Assembly: GCF_028453695.1 (NCBI RefSeq)
Contig: NC_135773.1
Span: forward strand, 11,222,001-11,286,000
Direction: 5' to 3'
DNA from: Augochlora pura
Lineage: Eukaryota; Arthropoda; Insecta; Hymenoptera; Halictidae
DNA: 64,000 nt
The translations under genes were made by a program, and so were the position numbers. The notes under the pieces were generated by a model. The model was not told the DNA's origin. It ran no database searches and saw only the letters and a program-made list of their open reading frames with translations. This document shows, in pieces, positions 48,601-58,204 of the stretch (position 1 is the stretch's first letter; the number at the start of each line of letters is the position of its first letter).

Positions 48601-49758
48601 TACTAATTAAAATAATTGAATATTGTTTCAGTTGCTTAATTACAAATATACTGCTACTCGCTTCGGATCCATTAATGACTATGTTTAGAAAGAACGATTC
48701 AATTACTCCTTCCAAATAAATTTTTAAAAGTGAAAGAAGTACTGTTTCGGAACAAGCACTCCACTTTTGACACGATATACCATTTACTATATTCCATGAC
48801 CGATTTTACTTTAATTATTTCGAGACACTGTTCCAACTATTAACAGTGTATCCTCGGGCATAGCGAATTTCATCGAAGACTGGGTCAACGCCGGGTTACG
48901 TCGTGTAAGTAACTCGAATAATTGGCCATCTACTGTGTTTAACTAACCTATGTTCACTGTATTAAATATTGAACTTGCTTACGCACAATGAGGGTACCAT
49001 GTGATGCGGTTAATCATCTATTAATCGACTGCCAACAGTCAATGTCGTGGTATGTCTCTGATCAGTTAATTTCAAATTACAGTAAAAGTGAAGCGCAAAA
49101 GTCTTCACAGACATTTTGTTGTAATAAGTAGCACTTAATATTTCCTTATATACTAAGAAAACTATATTTAAATATATGAAATGGCTACAAGTATAAAGTG
49201 TTTCCATTTTGTCGCTATGGGAGCACATAACGTTCAGTTCTTTGACTCTTTTTTATTCGGTAATTGCTGTCGTGTTGTTACAATCAAAATATGTAGATAT
49301 TATCTACCTTATACCATTATCCAGATCGCGTAAAAATACGTAAATGATATTGTACTTTAAATAATTCTGTGTCCGAACAGAATTCAGTAAATAATTCGCA
49401 GGGAAATGGTATTTGATAAATAACCCCGTCAAAGGACGTAAAGGATTTATTAATTTGAGAAATGTCGGAAACGTTATTAATAAAAAGCTAACTTATTTTG
49501 TTGTAAATGCACGCTATGTTCGAAGGATAATGCATTAACCTCGTGCAGTATATGAAGAACAGCACAGATAATTTGAATGCAACCAAGAAAGATTTCGTAC
49601 GCACTAAATAAATAATAATAATAGAAATAAAAAAATAACACGACTTCTACATTATAAGTACTATGCATTTATAATAAAAATGACAGAGTAAAATTTAAAA
49701 CAGTGGAAATATTAAAAGAAAATGAGCCTATCAATGCATTAATTTGAACTTGTTAAAA

Positions 49759-49977
49759 CTATTTACGAAAGAAAACACAGTGCTTAGCTTCTACGTCCTG
49801 CAATTGATTTTCAGTTGCAAACTGCAAAAGTTCGAACGGGACACCGGGTATGGGAATCATTGACGGATCGAGTAGATGCTGAGAGATGTTGAACGAGTCC
49901 TGTGGGGTTGCTCCAGGCAGTGTCGCCGCAATACAAATACTCGTGGGACTTCGGAGGGCCACAATGCCGAGAATCAT
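49759..49977 (-). CDS. Unrecognised small ORF, 72 aa (candidate)
   Basis: ATG 49977 to TAG 49759 on the minus strand. The protein starts with a weakly hydrophobic segment (MILGIVALRSPTSICIAATL) and then a mixed-composition part (FNISQHLLDPSMIPIPGVPF, LLQFATENQLQDVE) that reads more like a folded protein than most local frames. Codon third positions are GC-richer than the surroundings. An in-frame TGA lies eight codons upstream. No domain is recognised. It could be a terminal exon, a decayed gene piece or chance. Confidence 0.3.
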   Translation of the reverse strand: MILGIVALRSPTSICIAATLPGATPQDSFNISQHLLDPSMIPIPGVPFELLQFATENQLQDVEAKHCVFFRK

Positions 49978-51677
49978 AGAATTGCAAAGGGCTGCGATTT
50001 CAAGGGTCTAGCAGAGCAGAGATCCCCCAAAAGCGTGGCATGAACGAAAGGCGATTGCGTTGGTTTCGGTCAGTAGGGCTATTTACGATTCGGAAGGGCG
50101 CAGATCGGATAACCGAGCTCAGATATTTCTCGTATTCGATATCAGCGGGAACGTGCTGAACTCTAAAATACGTCGTTGAGAGCTAAATAGAGATCGGAGC
50201 GTAACAGCGAGGAGTCAGGAAATTATTCTTGTAGGGGTTAGAGCGGAACAGAAGCGGCGGACCACGATTTATGCGGCGGATCGGACCAAGACAAGCGTTG
50301 ATGGTGCGCGCGTGTGTTCGACGCGCTAGCGTTCGCCCTGGAAAATCAGCCCGCGCGGGCGCATACAATCGCGGAGAGGCAGGTTACACGGTAACCGTGG
50401 AACAGGGACGAATACGATTTATGCCAGCGGTTCCGTTGGTAACGTGCCACTGGCAGAGGGTGACCACCCCTTTATCGTTCGCCGTGCTACGCCAGTTTCC
50501 GCTTCTATTCGTCCGAACGGCTACCCGAACGCTCGCGCCCCTCCGCCGCGCGAGCAGTTTCTTCCGCGCCGGCGGCGTCCGAGCTCGCGCGACCTCGCAC
50601 AATTCCGGCCGCCGTTATTTTTCTAGACCCCGACCTACCCTCCATTTTTCCTTTCGACCGTGCAATCCTCGCGTGCTACTTTCGCCACATAATTCGTACA
50701 CGTCCGTCGGAACACGCATGCAATTTACTGGATGCTCAGACCGCCGCGCCGTAGACGAGTGTCACGCCAGCCTCGCAACGGAAGGGTAGCCATTCGTCTC
50801 GCGCCCGATGAGATTTTCGCGAGCTTCCGCGACGAAATGGCTACAGCCGGCTGCACCATCGAACCTTTCGACGTTTACGGTCGGGTGTCGGCGCACTGGC
50901 ACAGAGAAGCTCGGTTTTTCCGGGATGCTTCGAGCGCGCAGAGTTCGACGTTCCGGGGATGGCTTCGCAAGAGATGCGAAACATTTATTTTCCTTTACAC
51001 GGATCCGGTTAATTTATATGTTCTGTCGCTCGCGCTCCGCGGACGCCGATTGAGTGATTTTTGTACAATACTTTTCGGGGAAACTATAGTACAAGGCTTT
51101 GATTCGACAACGTTTTTGCATTTCAAATGGTTTATGACGGAGAGTTTTTTTGTAGTTTTCTTCTTTGGCAATGCTTACTGATTACAGAGTTATGGGTTGA
51201 CCGTTTGGAGCGCCTTTCAACATTTTTAGGTCGGCATTATATTGTTCTACTTGTTTTACATGGTAAAAATTCAAAAATCGATTTTCTGTTTTTGAATGTT
51301 GCAGGGTGGCCGCTGAGTGATTGAATGATATAAAACAAAAATAACTTTTACAAACGCGTACCTTTTCAATTTTGTATCATTTTATTTAAAAATATGTGGT
51401 TAATTTTCAGTATTTGTGTGGAAATACTGTAAATAATTTCTCAATATTGAAAATACTTCTCTCAAATGACTGTGATTTTCATATTACTTTCAAATGACCA
51501 TCCATGAAATGGCTTTGGTTATTTTCTCCGAGTTTTAACAATAGATTTTTCCCTGCAATAGAAAAACTCAATGAACTTTTGATCAACGATCAGCTTTCAC
51601 GGATGTCACGTTATATTATGACGCGGCACATTATATCATTAATTTTTAAAGATAAAGTATACGTATTGTATCTTTAA

Positions 51678-52659
51678 CACGAGAACTACCAAGGGGGGGT
51701 CAAAATGACTTGTTTGACACTTTTTAAAATTATAACTCATTTCAGTTGCATTTCGTTTCAGAAAATATTGCACGACTTTTTCTAAGACATACAAATAATT
51801 AATTCTGTAAAACTGTTATGTTTCTTTTTTATCATTTTGTTGTAAATTTGTATGCAGTATACCTACATATACCGAGATGAGTCATTTTGACTCCTCCCCC
51901 ATGGAACATAGGTTTTCGGTACTGTTCTGTTGTATCGTGGAAATTATTGTGAAACGACCTTTAGTCGTAAAAGAAAATATTTCAAAGTCAAAGATATGTC
52001 AACAACCAAAAAATGTTTTTCCTACGACTTACACTGTTTGACTTGGTCATTGCTTGCAGTCGATCATTTTATGCATAAGTATTTTATAAATTGTTGCTAT
52101 TCTATTACTATTATTATTCAGGTTATATTCAATTTTTGTCNNNNNNNNNNNNNNNNNNNNNNNNNNNNNNNNNNNNNNNNNNNNNNNNNNNNNNNNNNNN
52201 NNNNNNNNNNNNNNNNNNNNNNNNNNNNNNNNNNNNNNNNCCCTCACGGAACATAGGTTTTCGGTACTGTTCTGTTGTATCGTGGAAATTATTGTGACAC
52301 GTTACTTGCGACACGACCTTTAGTCGTGAAAGAAAATATTTCAAACTCAATGATATGTCAACAATCAAAAAATGTTTTTCCTACGACTTACACTGTTTGA
52401 CTTGGTCATTATTGGCAGTCGATCATTTTATGCATAAGTATTTTATAAATTGTTGCTATTCTATTACTATTATTATTCAGGTTATATTCAATTTTTGTCC
52501 ATAAAAATAAAAAATATATAAAAACTAAAAATTGCTGTCTTTTCTTAAACATAACCTGACACTTAAGTCTTTTCTTAAATGTCTTGGTAATTTAAGAAAC
52601 AAGTCGTTTTGACCCCTCCGGTAGAAGTAGGTATACCTCAATCGTCGGTAGTTCTAGCG
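51678..52659. mobile_element. TTAA-flanked element with internal duplication
   Basis: TTAA (51674-51677) precedes CACGAGAACTACC. The right end GGTAGTTCTAGCG abuts TTAA (52660-52663), giving inward ends that agree at 11 of 13 bases (only positions 2 and 4 differ). Subterminal blocks GGGTCAAAATGACTTG (left) and its inverted form near 52600 extend the symmetry. Inside, 51903-52140 and 52248-52499 are near-identical direct copies separated by the N gap, so true length and copy number are unknown. There is no transposase frame. Confidence 0.7.
52141..52240. other. Assembly gap (100 N)
   Basis: Exactly 100 N inside a duplicated segment; the gap probably arose because the assembler could not resolve that repeat. 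Confidence 0.99.
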
Positions 52660-52663
52660 TTAA

Positions 52664-53559
52664 CGAAAAGTAGTGCTCGCATAGAGAACAGCATTGTTCG
52701 TTGCGCATTGCTCCAGCCTAAGAGGTTAACGTATACACTTGACGCCACCAACCAGCAATGCACCCTTCCGATGCTTAATATTGCGAGTACGCAACCTCAT
52801 GTCTTATCATTTTCGCGTAGACGGCGGCTTGCAGATTTCCAGAGGCATCCAGATTTTATGCTGTCCTCGTGCCAGCCACATTTTCCTTAAGAAACGAATT
52901 GCGAAAGGTTCAGCTGCGGTCCCAGTAAATCTCGAGCATTGCGAGCACGCACGGAGTCCGTTTACGCGGGCGCAGCTCCATTTGCGCGACGGTCAAAGGT
53001 CCTCCGTTCCTTTTCCGCGCGCGTGCGGGACCGCGAACACATCGCGGTGTTGTTGTTGTTTTAAGAAGCGGCCAATAAAATTCCCTCGCGTAAAAGGTAT
53101 CGGCGATTACGCGGTCGGTCTCCGGGAATTAAGTGATTCCCGTTGGCTGCGGCCGGCATTGATTCGCAAGGGAAGAAACGAGGTCGGTGATTCGGCTTTT
53201 ACGAGCCGTAGTATCTTTCGCGTCTTGATTTTTCCCCTCGGCTGCGAGGATCGGAGTCATTCGAGAGAGCGCCGCGGCGGTGTTCCACTCGACGGGACAA
53301 TATGATCGGGAAACTAGATTTTCCAGCTCCGTTCGACGGGGTTACGGGGCCAGGCATGGATGACCGGAAGCACGGGTTCCGCGTAATCCATGGAAAATAA
53401 TCCCGCGCGACGAGGAACAAACATGCAGCGAATCACAAAAGTATTCGAACGTTGAGATGGGCTTAGCTTTAATGACCAATGCCTTCGTTACAGAAACTAA
53501 CACGATCGTTAGCAGCGATGCAGATTTGCGACGATCACGATTTTGTATTTCAGATGAAG
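52664..53559. other. Non-coding block, no gene seen
   Basis: CpG-rich. The 188-codon frame at 52739-53305 has no recognisable domain and is judged compositional. Confidence 0.5.
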
Positions 53560-54390
53560 AACATTAAATTCATTTATGAATATTACGATTTAAAAAATAT
53601 TTAGTCGATATTACATTTTCTTTTAAAGCGTAAAAATATCCAGAGTATTTTCAATAGAAACACAAAACAAAACTATTTTCAACCTTAATATTTATTAAAA
53701 TTTACTTTTAAATCCATTTATATTTAATATATGCAAAAATTAATATAAAAATTTTAAATTTGAAGTAACCCATATATTTTCTTAAATATATTACATTTTG
53801 ATCTGAATTTCTATCATCTTAAAAATTAGCATAATATTTCAAAAATTAAATATTCATAATTTTTACAAACGACAATACATAAACATCAATTCAAGTCTCT
53901 CCAATCGTTGACTATCAATTACCTACAGGTTCCTTTAATAAGAATATTAAGCCGCCAAATTATTTAATTTTAATGTTTTACATTTAATTGTTATCTCAAA
54001 TTCTTCATTATCATAATAGGGTATTTAATCCTAGTCTTTAATTTAACTTATTAAAATTACAAAAAACTCATTTTTTAAATTCAATATATTATTCAATATT
54101 CCACCATTTTAATATACCTAATTTAAAAATTTATCAATCTAATCATCTAATCTTCGAAATTATAAAAATTAATTTATAGCAATAGTATAACCGCTGATGC
54201 TGGCACTAAATTAACCACCACTTATTATAAATTTCTAATTCAAATTTTCATTTAATTTATTAATTGTAATTTTTACTTTAAATGTAACAAACTTTTTAAG
54301 TAATATTACCTATCTAATAAATATTTAAAAAAAATCCAACAGTTAATTTCAAATCCATAATTAAAATCTACTCATAATTAAGATCTACTC
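53560..54390 (-). pseudogene. NUMT: mitochondrial 12S rRNA (rrnS) copy
   Basis: An about 0.8-kb block, far more AT-rich than its CpG-rich flanks, reads on the minus strand as small-subunit mitochondrial rRNA. Landmarks in the right order are GTGCCAGCATCAGCGG at about 54190-54210 (530-loop region), ACTAGGATTAAATACCC at about 54020-54040 (the conserved GGATTAGATACCC site, one base changed), AATTTGGCGG at about 53950-53965, and AGGAACCTGT with GATAGTCAACGATTGG just after. That the order is conserved over the length argues for a single transfer of most of the gene. Ends are approximate. Flanking nuclear-type sequence on both sides within the same scaffold makes it a nuclear insertion and not an organellar contig. 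Confidence 0.9.
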
Positions 54391-56508
54391 TTCTGTTCGA
54401 TATCGTAACGCTTCCCCCACCGTGCTCAACAACGTGTCGCACATTTTTAGAAAATATCACATCGTTTCACCATGATGTTCCTTTCGTGAAATTAATATAA
54501 ATATAATTTCGTCCGGATGGCCGACAAAGAGTACGGCGAAAGTTGCTGTTAAGTTAATATATTTCCAAAGTATAATAAATACTCTACGAAAACAAAGGAG
54601 TTTCGCTTTAATTTACTTCATAAGTAGAATGAAGTGTATCTCAGCGTCCGAAAATTCCGATAAGCCACCGATACCTTTTGTCTGCGTATTTTACGATTCG
54701 TAGTACCTTTATTCCAGTAGAACGTAAAGTAGATCTCACGGAGAAATTACGCGCTGGAATTATCGGATGATTAACCATTTGCGCTGTTCGAGAACGGAAA
54801 AAAGCTGGTTCTTAACACGCGTACAGCGTGCAAGGACTATTCGTGCTCAACCGATTTACAGTCGCTACATCTCCGCGTAAAATTGCTGGCGCGAAAGTCG
54901 ATAGTCTCGCGATGGAGACCGGACTGTAAACGAATTCATTGGCCAACCTTTTACGTTATTGCCGTGCGATATCCACGAATTCCTGGAAACTACTGAAACG
55001 AAGAGCCCCGCGGTCCTGGTTCCGGTCGAACACCGGGTTGTTCAATATTGGTACCCGCGGCATAAATTAACGGGAATACAATAACTCATCGTGATTAATT
55101 GGCGCCGGTTAATTAAATTCAAAACCCTCGCTAAGAATTCGCCGGACCATAATAAATTGTTTGGCGTTCGAAGTTTTGCGCCCGTTCGCGGTTATTAATG
55201 CGTTTCGAATTTATTCGGCAAATATGCGTCGGCGTATCGGGTCACGGTTAATCGAGGCCGGTAAACCATCCGGTTAATGAACAACGGATGTTTTAAATCC
55301 CTCTCGGTAGCCGAGCCATTGTTTAGTTACACGATTGGACGCGATTAGCCGCGAAACGCCGTCGTTAATCGTGATCAGCGCAACGATCCAGCGATCCCGC
55401 GACGGTCCTACGGATCCATCTATCCGCGGTGGTTTTATTTCCGCGACATTCCCGGGCTGTCGGCGAATCGACGCTGTCGAGTGTCGAACCGTGTAATAAC
55501 CGGGCGATTCCTTTACCCAGCGATCGATTCGACTCATCCCCGGGGAAAACATCTCCTAGTGTCCTGATGGTTTTATTCCGGAACTGTCTCTGTTCCGCGA
55601 GATAGTTTAAGCTCGCGACGGGTCGCTACGGTTCACCGGTTCTTGTTATCTTTTTTTCTCTCCTGACTGCGCGCGTTGGGCTCGTCGATTCGCCCGACAG
55701 TTTACTTATTCTCCGGAATTAAGACGAGAGGGGGGATAAAAGAACGACGCAGCGCTACGGAGCTTCTAGTTTGCCGATACATTTATTTCGATGAAACAAG
55801 CTTCGTCGAGCCGGGGCCGACCGGTGTCAAACACAAAGGGGGTATTATAGGTACGTTTCATAGCCGTGTTATGGTTTCGCTGAACTTGGACGGGATCAAG
55901 ATCTTCCCACGTCGAAGTTTACAGACAGCGGGCCCAGCTTCACCGCCTTGTGGATTCCAACTCCACCTGTCTCTCTATTTTCCCGGTAGGCGCTCAGTAA
56001 GCCTCCCCCATCAGCGAACAATTTCCTGGGCAGTCGGCGGCGTGGCTGCTCCGCCGAGTCGGTAGGCATGGTTCGAGCCGCCAGTCGCTCGAATATCGGA
56101 TGCAGAAGCCTCCTAATCGGCTGACCTGGGAAACCGATGTTCTCCAGTCGCACAACCGGCGGTGGATTCGACTGTCGAAATCAATTTCAGAAATTTAGCA
56201 TCGTGCGACAGACTTTGAAAAAAAGGTGGGTGTTTTTTATATTTGAGAGATTAAAAAATCAGTTCTTTTCACGTTTGGGAGACCAGTAAATCAGCCAATG
56301 CTTTCATGTTTTCTTACGAAAGAATTTAAGTAAAAGCGATTCTTATGCAGGGTGTTTATTTTATCGAAGATATGAAACCAGTTGAGTGTGTTTGACGACT
56401 ATATTCGTCACGAAGATGTGGCAGAATTTTGTGTCATGACGATTATATCCGTCATGCGTAAAATTTTGTTATAATTTGATATTTAAATTGTAATTCTGAC
56501 GAAAAGAT
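54391..56508. other. Non-coding block, no gene seen
   Basis: Mostly CpG-rich (54400-56170) with open frames on both strands (55274-55552, 55676-56153), none with recognised domains. AT-rich after 56170. Confidence 0.5.
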
Positions 56509-56666
56509 ATATTCGTAAATTTTAATATATTTAGAGGTTAAGACGAAATGGAACAAACAAATAAAGATTGTAAATAATTTGTGTTGAATTCATATCTTCC
56601 TTCGTCATTGCTTGATTATCGCGACACATACTGGTGGGCGCTTTGCAAAGAAATCGCCACAGTTAA
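56509..56666 (+). repeat. Dispersed repeat, copy 2
   Basis: Same-orientation copy of 37021-37200, also ending in CACAGTTAA. The sequence before it (TTGAGTGTGTTTGACGAC, near 56383) may be the element's far end, since TTGA could be a decayed TTAA. Confidence 0.8.
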
Positions 56667-56855
56667 CTGGTTAAAACAAAGTGTGTCAGGACAAGTTTGT
56701 TTAAAGCTCTGACACTATGATCATTAAATGACTTTGAATGAAAGAAAAGAATCAGTGACATAGATATTATGTCATTATCAAGAAAAGGTATGATTTGAGC
56801 ACAATATGTGTAGTCTATTATGCGAGAAACAAAATTATTAAATTTTTTCATTTAA

Positions 56856-57060
56856 CCCCTTGCACATTTATCCTCAATATTTCCCTTAATAAGACCAGAT
56901 AATTTTTCTTTCTTGAATTGTCTTTATTTAGTATCGTTCCTAGACTTTGATAACAGAAGAATTCAATTTGATTTCAATTTAGAAGAAATTAATATTATTC
57001 ATATTTAGTGGATCTTCCATGAAATCTTTATCACGAGTGTGACCTGTTAAGTGCAAGGGG
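56856..57060 (-). mobile_element. TTAA MITE, divergent family C member
   Basis: A 205-bp element between TTAA (56852-56855) and TTAA (57061-57064), with 10-bp perfect ends CCCCTTGCAC / GTGCAAGGGG. Read from the right, CACTCGTGATAAAGATTTC resembles the family C block containing ACTCGTGA and GATTTC. Both target copies are intact. Confidence 0.8.
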
Positions 57061-57064
57061 TTAA

Positions 57065-58204
57065 GGTCAATTATAGTTCATATTCTCAGAGTTCGTTGAA
57101 ATATCGATGTGCACCACGATGATGCGTTATAAAAAAAATAGAAGTCAATGTGCAGACAATAGCAATGATCTTTAATACTCGAAAAAATTATCTTGGGAGA
57201 AAAAGATATAAATCACGATATTCTTTAGCTTTGAAATGAACAAACTTGATTTGTTACAGTTTTTGGCATCAGTAAAAATTGACATGCTAGCAAGAAATTA
57301 CTGATCTATCATTGTCTTCAAAAGTGGAATTGCAAGCAAAGAAATTTCATAATTATAATAAATGATTTCGTACTATTTACCAAATAGTTTGAATAAACGA
57401 TATGAAATACTAAAACTAATATTTGAAAATGAATTAGCGGAACATAGCTAATCTTGATGAATCTGGCTAATGTTTGATATGCAAATGCAGAACCGCATTC
57501 TATTATACTGTGATATTTTATGTAGAGTGACACAGACTGATCGATGACAATACCAGGGTAATTTTTATGGTTTCTGTTCAATAAGGCCTATGTGGCTCGG
57601 TGTAACTTTCAAGTCGTTATCTTTCACGTTTCTTGTAATATTATTGTAAAAATATCTTATTCTATTGTTTCTCCTTTATAGTTGAAAATACTATAAATCA
57701 CGATCTAAAACTTTTACTTCGCCCATCGGAGAAGATTCAATTTCTTTATTGAGATTGATGCGTTTCAAATTACACTTAAAAAATTTTGACTATAGATGGC
57801 GAAGAAGATAAAATTTTTAACGATGACCTCTTTCACTATGAATAAACAAAACGTCTATTCTTGTAATAAGCAATTCTTTGATTTTATATTTTATAAATGA
57901 TATATATTATTCGAGATATGTAGAATCTTAAATGCAAACAGATGTTAAATACTACAATTACTTAAGCGATTATATAACGTGTTTGTACCTTTCTCATAGG
58001 CTTATTTTCTCTCATAACTTTTGATCGTAAAACAATAAAATTGCAAATAATTGATAAAAATTTCGACATATGAAATACTATTTGAAATAATTATTTCCAA
58101 TACATCTAAAGAAAATACTCTAGTGTCAAATGAATTTTAGAATATTATTTCTAAATCTTATGCATCAAGATTTGCATAATCTTATTCCAAACAAGATTGT
58201 TCCA
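57065..58204. other. 3' flank of the secreted-protein gene
   Basis: AT-rich. A minus-strand AATAAA (57750-57745) about 455 bases past the TAA is a possible poly(A) signal; it is distant and unproven. Nothing else is recognised. Confidence 0.4.

Larger units (their letters stand above)
46915..51673. other. Non-coding block, two minor candidates
   Basis: CpG-rich patches (about 47220-48150, 50000-51060) and AT-rich spacers. It contains the repeat terminus near 48500 and the small ORF at 49759-49977. Frames at 47364-47783(+) and 50271-50789(+) are compositionally driven and carry low-complexity tracts (Leu and Arg/Ala runs). AAAGGGGTTAA near 47281 is an unpaired TTAA-element end. Confidence 0.5.

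Noticed and set aside
50271..50789. 172-codon open frame on +
   Set aside because: GC-rich patch with open frames on both strands, Arg/Ala/Pro-heavy composition, no domain and no splice context.
52739..53305. 188-codon open frame on +
   Set aside because: Begins at a non-ATG codon and lies in CpG-rich DNA; no family similarity recognised.
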